Assembly (NCBI GenBank): GCA_963785735.1
Contig: CAWAWJ010000001.1
Span: 558,001 to 622,000, forward strand
DNA: 64,000 bases
Origin: REEB95 sp963785735
Lineage (GTDB): Bacteria; Pseudomonadota; Alphaproteobacteria; ATCC43930; CGMCC-115725
Direction: 5' to 3'
Both the position numbers and the translations under genes were made by a program. A model generated the notes under the pieces. That model was not told the origin of the DNA, did not search any database, and worked only from the letters and a program-made list of their open reading frames with translations. The stretch's first letter is position 1. Each line of letters begins with the position of its first letter. Below are positions 1 through 7,427 of this stretch, one piece after another.

Positions 1-90
1 GCCCAAAGCCGCGACATAAGACGAGGCCGTTCCGGTCACGGCCGCGCTCAAACCCGCGCCGCAAGACGCGAACCAGGGGGTCCGCGCCAT
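1..90 (-). CDS. Unidentified protein, N-terminal fragment at the window edge
   Basis: An open frame runs off the left edge. It starts at an ATG at 88-90 and gives 30 residues beginning MARTPWFASCGAGL and continuing through an Ala/Gly/Thr/Ser-rich stretch. The ATG lies 45 nt downstream of the stop of the di-iron protein gene and is preceded by GGACGGAG, which could serve as a ribosome site, so it may be the next gene of that leftward cluster. Thirty residues are too few to name a family. An in-frame GTG further in could be the true start instead. This is an open frame in a suitable place and nothing more. Confidence 0.3.
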   Translation of the reverse strand, partial: MARTPWFASCGAGLSAAVTGTASSYVAALG

Positions 91-134
91 CTCCGTCCGG
101 AAGGAAGCGAGCAGCGCCGATGCGGTGCCGCCGG

Positions 135-845
135 TCACGCGGCCGCGGCGACCAATGGCAGTTTCAATTTGAGATGACCCTCGACCAGGGTCTTCACCCG
201 GCCGATGAAATCCTCGCGCATCGCCTCGTTGGTGCGGCTCTTGATGCCGCAACGGCGGTAGAGCGCGTTGTTCTCGGAATCCTTCTTGCCGAAGAAGGCG
301 GGCATCATCGGGTAATAGCGGTTGATGGCCTCCTGCACCTTCTTGCGGCCGTCCTCGGTTTTGACGAGCTCGGTGCAGGTGTCCTTGCCGAATTGCGAAT
401 GGAAGATTTCCTCCGGCATGGTCACCTTGGCGAGGTTCCTGAGCGGCAGGAAGGTGCAATCCGACAGATCCTCGACCTGGATGATCTCGGCCAGATCGGC
501 CAAGAGCTTCACCACGCAGAATTCCTCCCAGGTCTGGAGCGGGAATTCGAAGATCGAAAGCGGCCGCTTGCCCTTGGGCGTCATTTCCGCCTCGGGAATG
601 CCGATCTGCTCGCCCAATTGGCGAAAGCGGACATGGTGGCCGTATTCCTCCATGGCGATGCGGCAGGTGAGCCATTTGAGATAGGGGTTGGGGGCGAGCG
701 CGATCGCCGGCTCGTCATAGACCTGGGCGCCGTAAAGCTCGTTGACCGCGTGGCTGCGCACGATCTTGAGCACGGCGGTTTGGTATTCGGGCTCGCTGGC
801 CTTGAGGTCGGCGACCGATTTGACGGTGGCGTGGGCGGCGGTCAT
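135..845 (-). CDS. Phenylacetic acid catabolic protein-like di-iron (ferritin-like) protein
   Basis: This 236-residue protein looks like a member of the PaaA/PaaC ferritin-like family, whose best known members are subunits of ring 1,2-phenylacetyl-CoA epoxidase. Two ExxH motifs characteristic of carboxylate-bridged di-iron sites are visible, EEYGHH near residue 67 and EEIFH near residue 147, with acidic residues in the helices around them (NELYGAQ, QVEDLSD). It is shorter than PaaA (about 310 residues). No paaB, paaD or paaE reductase gene is seen beside it, so it is probably not the canonical epoxidase subunit. The start follows AGGAAA on the minus strand. Directly upstream, 50 bp away, is an SDR dehydrogenase in the same orientation, suggesting a shared oxidation pathway for a CoA-type or aromatic substrate. 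The substrate is unknown. Confidence 0.7.
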   Translation of the reverse strand: MTAAHATVKSVADLKASEPEYQTAVLKIVRSHAVNELYGAQVYDEPAIALAPNPYLKWLTCRIAMEEYGHHVRFRQLGEQIGIPEAEMTPKGKRPLSIFEFPLQTWEEFCVVKLLADLAEIIQVEDLSDCTFLPLRNLAKVTMPEEIFHSQFGKDTCTELVKTEDGRKKVQEAINRYYPMMPAFFGKKDSENNALYRRCGIKSRTNEAMREDFIGRVKTLVEGHLKLKLPLVAAAA

Positions 846-895
846 GGCGGGTTTCCTGGGGCTGGGGGTTATCTATTGACCTATAGATTATTATT

Positions 896-1825
896 TCAGA
901 GAACCGGCGCCTGTGCAAAGGCTTCGAGATCGGTCTCGAGGGCCGTGAAATGGGGGGCGAGATGGGCCGCTATCTGGGGGCCAAGCTCCCCCGGGGCCTT
1001 GATAAGGGCCTTTGCCACGGGGCGCGGCTGGGAGAAGAGATAAACCTCGCGGCCGCGCGCGCCGAAGACCTGGCCGGTGATCTTGGCGGCCGCGTCGGAG
1101 GCGAGAAAAGCCACCAGATCGGCCACCGGCTGGACCGGGATTTTCATCGCGGTTTCCTTATAGGCGGATTGGGCCGGGTTTTGCGGCTTGATCGATTCGG
1201 TGACGCGGGTCGCGGCAAAGGGCGCGACCGCGTTGCAGGTAACCTGGCTTCGCGCCATGTCGAGCGCCACGACGCGGGTCAATCCCACCAGCGCCGCCTT
1301 CGCCGCGGCATAGGCGGCTTGGCCGTAATTGCCGTAGAAGCCCGCGGTCGAGACGATGTTGACGATCCTGCCCCAGGCGTAAGGCGTGCCGCCGCGGCCG
1401 GATTTCACCTGCTCGCGCATCGCCGCCGCCGCCGCCGCCAGCACATAGAACGATCCCGAGAGATTGGTTTGCAGCACCGCCTGCCAATCCTGGGGGTCGG
1501 ATTTGAAGACGAAGGCGTCGCGCAGAATGGCGGCGTTGTTGACGACGATGTCGATGCCGCCGAATTGCTTCACCGCCAAGGCGACCGCCGCATTGGCGGC
1601 ATCGGGCGAAGCGATGCTGTCGGCGAAACCGGCCGCCCGGGGCCCCAGTTTTGCCGCGAGCGCTTGCGCGATTTGGGGATCGGCGCCTTTGCCGTCGATG
1701 CCGGTGCCGCTATCGGCGATCACCACGCTCGCCCCTTGGGCGTGGAGGGTTTCGGCTATGGCGCGGCCGATGCCGCGGCCGCCGCCGGTCACCAGCGCGA
1801 CCCGGTCTTTGAGTGATTCCGTCAC
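896..1825 (-). CDS. SDR-family NAD(P)-dependent oxidoreductase with C-terminal extension
   Basis: A classical short-chain dehydrogenase/reductase. The cofactor motif TGGGRGIG lies near the N-terminus, NNAA in the middle, and the catalytic set is Ser in VNIVSTAGFYG with YAAAK. After the Rossmann domain a tail of about 70 residues (GREVYLFSQPRP and onward) resembles the extension of SDRs in acyl-CoA and steroid-type pathways such as the MFE-2-like group. I chose the GTG at 1825 because GGGAGA precedes it and SDRs usually begin just before this point. An ATG 42 nt upstream would add an unlikely leader (MGIFPEVLGK). It probably forms a leftward transcription unit with the di-iron protein. The substrate is not predictable from sequence. 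Confidence 0.85.
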   Translation of the reverse strand: MTESLKDRVALVTGGGRGIGRAIAETLHAQGASVVIADSGTGIDGKGADPQIAQALAAKLGPRAAGFADSIASPDAANAAVALAVKQFGGIDIVVNNAAILRDAFVFKSDPQDWQAVLQTNLSGSFYVLAAAAAAMREQVKSGRGGTPYAWGRIVNIVSTAGFYGNYGQAAYAAAKAALVGLTRVVALDMARSQVTCNAVAPFAATRVTESIKPQNPAQSAYKETAMKIPVQPVADLVAFLASDAAAKITGQVFGARGREVYLFSQPRPVAKALIKAPGELGPQIAAHLAPHFTALETDLEAFAQAPVL

Positions 1826-2200
1826 GGTCTCTCCCGGCTTTCCAAGAACCTCCGGGAAAATGCCCATGGATGGGGGGACGCGTCAATCGCGCCGAATGCC
1901 CGGTGTATGGGTGTGAAGCCCGCCAAAGGGCCAAAAACCGGCCCGAAATAACCCGGCCGGTTTAGACCGGCCCGAAATAAAAAGGCGCCTGACCGGGGGG
2001 GAGTGGTCAGGCGCCGGAAGTCCCATCGGGATGCCACGGGGGCTTGGATGGGCCCCCCGGCCCGCCGGCCGAAACCGGCGGCTTCTAGTCATTAGATAGG
2101 GAGCGGACAAGGCGAAAAAAAGCCGCGGGACCGCGCATGCGGGGTTTGCGGGGAACGCATGGCTCGCGCCCGGTTTCGAGCCGGGGACGGGATCGCGCCG
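1826..2200. other. Non-coding gap between the SDR gene and lolA
   Basis: No gene is supported here. Going from the SDR start towards lolA there is a perfect 15-bp direct repeat (ACCGGCCCGAAATAA at 1937-1951 and 1966-1980). The second copy overlaps a 7-bp stem (1955-1961 with 1966-1972). Next comes the strong minus-strand terminator described separately. From 2020 to 2200 the sequence is GC-rich with short inverted repeats (for example around 2060-2080) and no convincing promoter. Confidence 0.6.
1974..2015 (-). terminator. Rho-independent terminator of the ftsK-lolA unit
   Basis: A perfect 11-bp stem, GGCGCCTGACC (1984-1994) pairing with GGTCAGGCGCC (2005-2015), has a 10-nt loop. Read on the minus strand it is followed at once by TTTTTATTT, the classic intrinsic terminator arrangement. 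It lies about 185 nt downstream of the lolA stop, so it would end transcripts arriving from ftsK-lolA before they enter the SDR cluster. Confidence 0.85.
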
Positions 2201-2848
2201 TCAGCGGCTGCTGTCTTCGCGCGGATCGGACCAGACGAATTTCTGCGGATCGATCGACACGCCGTAATGCGGATCGGCCAGGGTGACGGTCACGGTCTTG
2301 TTCTGGGCGTCGATCACCGACCATTGCCGCAATTGGAGCGGCTGATCGTTCAGCACCAGCGTCACCTTGCCGCGCGCGGCGCGCTTGGTTTCGGTGAGCG
2401 TCAGCTTCAGCAAGCCGGGATCGCGTTGCAGCCCAAGCGCCTGGATATCGCCGCCGATGCGGATGTCGTTTTGCAAGAGGAACCAGGCCGGGGTCTCGTC
2501 GATATCGACCCAGGACACCTGGTCGAGCTTGCCGTCGTAATAGTAGATCTCGCCCTTGGTCGCGACCATGACGATGCGGCTCGGCTGGTCGTATTCGATC
2601 CGCATATGGCCCGGCCGCTGGAGATAGATCATGCCCGATGCGATGCCGCCGTCATCCGCCACCTGGTCGAAGCGCGAGGCGAGCGAGCGGATGGAATTCA
2701 GGTAATTCTGGATGCGCTGGATGTCGGCCTGGTCGTCGGGCGAGAGCGCCGCGTGCGCGGGCCAGGCGGGCAGCAAGGCCAGCGCGCCGAAACCCAGAAG
2801 GGCGGCGCGCCGGGTCAGCGGGAGCGATAAGGCGGCGCGGCGCGGCAT
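2201..2848 (-). CDS. lolA: LolA-like outer membrane lipoprotein carrier
   Basis: Predicted periplasmic chaperone that takes lipoproteins from the LolCDE exporter to the outer membrane. The chosen start (MPRRAAL, after GGAAGAA) gives an N-terminus with a twin Arg followed by a hydrophobic stretch and an AHA cleavage site near residue 33. An ATG 36 nt upstream is the alternative. The mature part has LolA hallmarks: an early region with DIQRIQNYLNSIRSL, the strand-turn segment GMIYLQRPGHMRIEYDQP, YYYDGKLDQVSWVDID, and a C-terminal beta strand (ADPHYGVSIDP). It lies 77 bp downstream of ftsK on the same strand, an order common in alphaproteobacteria. No LolB is seen in the window. Confidence 0.88.
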   Translation of the reverse strand: MPRRAALSLPLTRRAALLGFGALALLPAWPAHAALSPDDQADIQRIQNYLNSIRSLASRFDQVADDGGIASGMIYLQRPGHMRIEYDQPSRIVMVATKGEIYYYDGKLDQVSWVDIDETPAWFLLQNDIRIGGDIQALGLQRDPGLLKLTLTETKRAARGKVTLVLNDQPLQLRQWSVIDAQNKTVTVTLADPHYGVSIDPQKFVWSDPREDSSR

Positions 2849-2925
2849 GAATGGGGTTTCTTCCGGCGGGGCGGCGTTGCTCATCCCCTTAGATATAAGC
2901 CCTTTTATGGCTTTTTGGGGGCCCG

Positions 2926-5301
2926 CTACAGCGAGCGCCCCAGCACTTCGCGCTTGCCGACATGGTTGGCGGATCCCACCACGCCCTCGGCCTCCATGCG
3001 CTCGATGATGCGCGCGGCGCGGTTATAGCCGATCTGGAGATGGCGCTGCACGAAGCTGGTCGAGGCCTTGCGCTCGCGCAGGACCAGGTTCACCGCCTGG
3101 TCGTAGAGCTGGTCGCCCGAGGAGCCGCCTTCGCCTTCCTGGAACTGGCCCGTCTCGTCCTCGTCATCGGCGGTGACGTCGTCGAGATAGGAGGGCGGCG
3201 GCCCGTTGGCCTTGAGGAAGCGCACCACCGCCTCGACCTCCTGATCGGAGACGAAGGGGCCATGGACGCGGGTGATGCGCCCGCCCCCGGCCATGTGCAG
3301 CATGTCGCCGCGCCCGAGAAGCTGCTCGGCCCCGGCCTCGCCCAAGATGGTGCGGCTGTCGATCTTGCTGGTCACCTGGAAGGAGACCCGCGTCGGGAAA
3401 TTGGCCTTGATCGTCCCCGTGATGACGTCGACCGAGGGCCGTTGCGTCGCCATGATGATGTGGATGCCGGCGGCGCGGGCCATCTGCGCCAGGCGTTGCA
3501 CCGCGCCTTCGATGTCCTTGCCGGCGAGCAACATGAGATCGGCCATCTCATCCACCACCACGATGATGAGCGGCAGCGGATCGGTGGCGAGCGGCTGTTC
3601 CTCGAAGACCGGGCGGCCGGTATCCTCGTCGAAGCCGGTCTGGACGCGGCGGGTCAGCGCCTCGCCCCGCGCCTTGGCTTCGGCCAAACGCTGGTTGTAG
3701 CCTTCGATGTTGCGCACGCCGAGCTTGGACATGGCGCGGTAGCGGTTTTCCATCTCGCGCACCGTCCATTTAAGCGCGACCACGGCCTTGCGCGGCTCGG
3801 TCACGACCGGCGCCAGGAGATGCGGGATGCCGTCATACATCGAGAGTTCCAGCATCTTCGGATCGATCATGATGAATTTGCACTGGTCGGGCGTGAGCCG
3901 GTAGAGGATCGAGAGGATCATGGTGTTGATGCCGACCGATTTGCCCGAGCCGGTGGTGCCGGCGATCAAGAGATGGGGCATGCGCTGGAGATCGGTGATG
4001 ACCGGAGATCCTCCGATATCCTTGCCCAGCACCAGGGGCAGCCGGGCGGAATTGCGCTCATAGGCCTCGGATGAGAGCAGCTCGCGCAGGAACACCATTT
4101 CGGAGCGGGCATTGGGCAATTCGATGCCGAGCACGTTGCGCCCGGGAATGACCGATACGCGCGCCGACAGCGCGCTCATCGAGCGGGCGATGTCGTCGGC
4201 GAGGCCTATGACCCGCGAGGCCTTGATGCCGGGCGCGGGTTCGAGCTCGTAAAGCGCCACGACGGGACCCGGGCGCACCTTGACGATCTGCCCGCGCACG
4301 CCGAATTCCTCGAGCACCGATTCCAAAAGCCGCGCGTTTTGCTGCAACGCCTCTTCGTTGACCGAGGCGGCGCCGCGCGAGGGCGGCACCTCGGCGAGCA
4401 ATTCGAGCGGCGGCAGGAGATGATCGGCGGCGCCCAAGGGCAGCGAAGCCTGGCGCAGGCGGCGCAGGCGGCCGGTTTTCCCCGGCAGATCGACCGCGGC
4501 CCGGCGGCGCAAGGGCGGCGCCTCGCCGCCGGCATCCCCGTCCTCGTCTTCCATGCCGGTATCGTCGAGAAAGACCGGGTCGTGCCGCGATTGATCGATC
4601 TCGGTCACGGACGGGTCCCCGTCGCCGCGCCATTTGAGGAGGTGCGAGGGAGACAACATCGCGCCCATCCGCGCAAAAAATTTGGGACGGGATTCGCGCT
4701 CGAGCCGCGCGGCTTCGCGTTGGGCCGCCTTCGCGGCGAGACGCGCCCGGCTGTCGCGGGTCGAGAAGCCCAGCACATAGAGCAGCAAAAGGCCCGCCAG
4801 CGCCGCCGACGCCATCGCCGCCAGCGGCGGCGCCACATCGAGGCGGCCGAAACCCTTCCGTGCCAATTCGCCGACAAAGCCGCCGAAGCCCGAAGCGACC
4901 GGCCAGGAGGCGGGCGCGGGCAGGATGGAGACGGCGAGCGCCAGAAGCGGCAACGCCCACGGCGCCAATAAAATCTTGAGCCAGAAACGGCGCAGGCCCC
5001 GCGCCAGCAAAAGCCGCGCCGCCCAATCGCACAGGAAGAGCGGCAGCAAGGCGGCGGCCACGCCGAAACCCTGGAGAGCCGCATCGGCGAGGCGCGCACC
5101 TGGAAGCCCCATGATGTTGTGGACCGGCGCCGCAACCGCATGATTCCAGGACGGGTCGCCGCGGTCGTAGAACCCGAGCGCCAGCGCCAGGAATAATGCC
5201 GCGGCCAGGAGCGCCATGCCGAGGACGCGCTCGCCAATCCGGGTCCAGTCGAGCCCTTCGCCGCGTCCGCGCGGCCGGTGTCCGGCTTCAATGCTCACCA
5301 T
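2926..5301 (-). CDS. ftsK: DNA translocase FtsK
   Basis: A 791-residue double-stranded DNA translocase that couples chromosome segregation and dimer resolution to septation. The N-terminal roughly 190 residues hold several hydrophobic membrane segments, followed by a charged, Pro-poor linker. The motor domain has Walker A GTTGSGKS near residues 448-455, IDPKMLELSMYDGIPHLL after it, Walker B VVVDEMADL near 580-588 and MATQRPSVDVITG. The C-terminus carries the winged-helix gamma domain that reads orienting DNA motifs (LQIGYNRAARIIERMEAEGVV). I placed the start at MVSIEAGHRP. The longer frame upstream reads through the predicted promoter and lacks family features. lolA follows in the same direction. 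Confidence 0.95.
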   Translation of the reverse strand: MVSIEAGHRPRGRGEGLDWTRIGERVLGMALLAAALFLALALGFYDRGDPSWNHAVAAPVHNIMGLPGARLADAALQGFGVAAALLPLFLCDWAARLLLARGLRRFWLKILLAPWALPLLALAVSILPAPASWPVASGFGGFVGELARKGFGRLDVAPPLAAMASAALAGLLLLYVLGFSTRDSRARLAAKAAQREAARLERESRPKFFARMGAMLSPSHLLKWRGDGDPSVTEIDQSRHDPVFLDDTGMEDEDGDAGGEAPPLRRRAAVDLPGKTGRLRRLRQASLPLGAADHLLPPLELLAEVPPSRGAASVNEEALQQNARLLESVLEEFGVRGQIVKVRPGPVVALYELEPAPGIKASRVIGLADDIARSMSALSARVSVIPGRNVLGIELPNARSEMVFLRELLSSEAYERNSARLPLVLGKDIGGSPVITDLQRMPHLLIAGTTGSGKSVGINTMILSILYRLTPDQCKFIMIDPKMLELSMYDGIPHLLAPVVTEPRKAVVALKWTVREMENRYRAMSKLGVRNIEGYNQRLAEAKARGEALTRRVQTGFDEDTGRPVFEEQPLATDPLPLIIVVVDEMADLMLLAGKDIEGAVQRLAQMARAAGIHIIMATQRPSVDVITGTIKANFPTRVSFQVTSKIDSRTILGEAGAEQLLGRGDMLHMAGGGRITRVHGPFVSDQEVEAVVRFLKANGPPPSYLDDVTADDEDETGQFQEGEGGSSGDQLYDQAVNLVLRERKASTSFVQRHLQIGYNRAARIIERMEAEGVVGSANHVGKREVLGRSL

Positions 5302-5380
5302 GGCATTCGCCCCCTCAGCGCCCCTTGGCCCATAACACCCACCCGGCGGAATCCCAACAGGACCCGCGTTATAACACCAT

Positions 5381-5409
5381 ATTATATATCCGTGGTCGAG
5401 GAACGCCAA
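5381..5409 (-). promoter_or_regulatory. Sigma-70-type promoter for ftsK
   Basis: On the minus strand a perfect -10 box TATAAT (5381-5386) is preceded, after exactly 17 bp, by TTGGCG (5404-5409), which matches four of six -35 positions. The start point would fall near 5374, about 70 nt upstream of the chosen ftsK start. It lies in an AT-rich pocket just after the amt terminator, a sensible place for an independent ftsK promoter. Confidence 0.6.
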
Positions 5410-5491
5410 CCAACCTATTGGCGAATCGAGACTTAAATGCCTTGGATTTTAACGATTCGCGCCCGGAAAGGGCGGGTTTGGGGAGGTCCCC

Positions 5492-5524
5492 AAAGAAAGA
5501 GGGGGCAGTCTTGCGACCGCCCCC
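5492..5524 (-). terminator. Rho-independent terminator of the first ammonium transporter
   Basis: A 10-bp stem (5501-5510 with 5515-5524, one G-T wobble) has a GCAA tetraloop. On the minus strand it is followed by TCTTTCTTT. It begins 20 nt after the stop codon of the transporter gene and separates it from ftsK. Confidence 0.8.
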
Positions 5525-5544
5525 GAAGTCATCACAGGAGGAGC

Positions 5545-7020
5545 TTACTGTATGGTCTCGCCGTGCAGCGCCAGGTCGAGCCCGTCGCGCTCGATCTCTT
5601 CCTCGACGCGCAATCCCATGACCAGGTCGATCGCCTTGAGGATCGCCAGGGTCACCGCAGCGTCATAGACCAGGACGATGATGATGCCCTGCGCCTGGTT
5701 CAGCACCTGCATCCAATTGCCCTCGATCGCGCCCGAGGTGCCGCCATATTCCTGGATGGCGAAGACGCCGGTCAAAAGCGCGCCGACGATGCCGCCCACC
5801 GCGTGGACGCCGAAGGCGTCGAGCGCGTCGTCATAGCCGAAGGCGTGCTTCAGCCCGGTGACGCCCCAATAGCAGATGACGCCCGCCGCCAATCCTATGA
5901 CCAGCGAGCCCGCCGGGCCGACGAAGCCCGAGGCCGGGGTGATGGCGACCAGCCCCGCGACCGCGCCCGAGCAGATGCCAATGAGCGTCGGCCGGCCGCG
6001 CAAGGCCCATTCGACGCACATCCAGGCGAGGCCCGCCGTGGCGGTGGCGATCTGCGTCACCGTCATGGCCATGCCGGCCTGCATGCCCGCGGAAACCGCC
6101 GAGCCGGCGTTGAAGCCGAACCAGCCGACCCAGAGGAGCGAGGCGCCGATGAAGACGAGCACCACGTTATGCGCGGGACCGGTGTCCTTGCGCTTGCCCA
6201 GCACCAGCGCCGCCATCAAGCCGGCGACGCCGGAATTGACATGCACCACCGTGCCGCCGGCGAAATCCAGCACCTTCACATAGGCCGCGTCGTTCGCGCT
6301 GTTGAGGAAGCCGTCCGGCCCCCACACCCAATGCGCGACCGGCGCGTAGACCAGCGTCGCCCAGAGCGCGATGAACACGCACATGGAGGAGAACTTCATG
6401 CGCTCGGCGAAGGAGCCGGCGATGAGCGCGGGCGTGATGATGGCGAAGGTCATCTGGAAGCACATATAGACGGTCTCGGGAATGGTCGGCGCGAGCGAAT
6501 TGGGATTGCCGGTATTGCTCGAGATGTCGCTCAGAATTCCTTGCAGGAAGAAGCGGTCATAGCCGCCGAGGAAGGGCGATCCCGCGCGGAAGGCGAAGCT
6601 GTAATTGCACACCGCCCACAACACGGTGACGAGACAGGTGATGAAAAAGCTGGTCATCACCGTGTCGCCGACATTTTTCTTGCGCACCATGCCGCCATAG
6701 AAGAGCCCGAGGCCCGGAACGGTCATCATCAGCACCAGCGCGACCGAGGCCAGCATCCAGGCGGTGTCGCCGGAATTGGGCGTGCAGGCGGCCAGGGTCT
6801 TGGAATCGCAAGCGGGCGGCGGGGGCGCGGGCGGCGCGGCTTGATCGGGGGCGGGCGCGGCCGTCTGGTCGGCGGGCGCGGCCTGATCGGCGGGCGCCGG
6901 CGCCTGGGCATAGGCCGGATGCGCCAAGGACTGGCCGAGCCCGGGCAGCAGCAGCAGGAAGGCCAGGACCGGCAACAGCCGGGCCGCGTTTCGAATTCTG
7001 GCGCGGAATGGCGACAACAT
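5545..7020 (-). CDS. amtB: Ammonium transporter, AmtB type, with signal peptide and Ala/Pro linker
   Basis: Eleven-helix ammonium channel/transporter of the inner membrane. Family residues are present: the gate region FQMTFAIITPALIAGSFAER, YAPVAHWVWG, the conserved Asp in LDFAGGTVVH with the first pore His, FNAGSA, and the second His in FGVHAVGGIVG. The N-terminus has a cleavable-looking signal (LLPVLAFLLLLPG ending AYA) and then about 45 residues of Ala/Pro/Gln/Asp low-complexity sequence before the first channel helix, longer than in Escherichia coli AmtB. The start at 7020 follows GGGAGG and is preferred to an ATG 24 nt upstream. A glnK gene, the usual partner, is absent on either side. 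A second, divergent amt lies immediately upstream. Confidence 0.95.
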   Translation of the reverse strand: MLSPFRARIRNAARLLPVLAFLLLLPGLGQSLAHPAYAQAPAPADQAAPADQTAAPAPDQAAPPAPPPPACDSKTLAACTPNSGDTAWMLASVALVLMMTVPGLGLFYGGMVRKKNVGDTVMTSFFITCLVTVLWAVCNYSFAFRAGSPFLGGYDRFFLQGILSDISSNTGNPNSLAPTIPETVYMCFQMTFAIITPALIAGSFAERMKFSSMCVFIALWATLVYAPVAHWVWGPDGFLNSANDAAYVKVLDFAGGTVVHVNSGVAGLMAALVLGKRKDTGPAHNVVLVFIGASLLWVGWFGFNAGSAVSAGMQAGMAMTVTQIATATAGLAWMCVEWALRGRPTLIGICSGAVAGLVAITPASGFVGPAGSLVIGLAAGVICYWGVTGLKHAFGYDDALDAFGVHAVGGIVGALLTGVFAIQEYGGTSGAIEGNWMQVLNQAQGIIIVLVYDAAVTLAILKAIDLVMGLRVEEEIERDGLDLALHGETIQ

Positions 7021-7427
7021 CGTCAAAACCTCCCGAGGGACCAAAGGTTCCCGCCTTAAGAAAAGCGGGTTGCCGCCATAGGCTTGTTGCAGAGAGCGCC
7101 TCTTACCCGGACGAGCCTCTTAGCCAGACTTTATTACCAAACTAAAAGCGAGATTCGTGCCAAGTCGCGCGAACCCGCTGGCGTGGCGGCGAGGCCGCGG
7201 AAACCCGCGCGAAAACCCGGCCGCTCCGCCCGGGCTTGCGGAAATTCTACCCAATAGGGGAGGCCCTGCTCAATAACTGGGCAAAGAGCCCGGGCGGCCT
7301 TGAAACGCCCCGAAAACGCCCCCCAAAAAAGCCGAGGCGAGCGCCCGGCCCCCCGCCGAACGCCCGCCCCGTCCGTCACCAGGAACGGGCGCGGGATCCC
7401 TCCCGCGCCCGCGCCGTTGCTTAGAAC
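7021..7427. other. Spacer between the two ammonium transporter genes
   Basis: No coding region is supported. In particular no PII/GlnK reading frame is hidden here. The side next to the first transporter carries a direct repeat GCCTCTTA (7098-7105 and 7115-7122, 17 bp apart) beside an AT-richer stretch (ttattaccaaac) about 115 nt upstream of its start, which could be the promoter and activator region. The middle is GC-rich and featureless. The far end has the stem-loop listed separately. Confidence 0.5.
7387..7410 (-). terminator. Strong stem-loop downstream of the second ammonium transporter
   Basis: A perfect 10-bp stem GGGCGCGGGA/TCCCGCGCCC with a 4-nt loop lies 17 nt past the stop codon. 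No T-tract follows on either strand, so it may act as an mRNA 3' stabiliser or a weak terminator rather than a textbook one. Confidence 0.45.

Noticed and set aside
5302..5409. An extended FtsK N-terminus starting at 5409
   Set aside because: The extra 36 residues overlap a good promoter and show no membrane or family sequence.
7021..7427. A hidden glnK (PII) gene between the amt genes
   Set aside because: No frame of about 112 codons exists and the longest frame (81 codons) has no PII motif.
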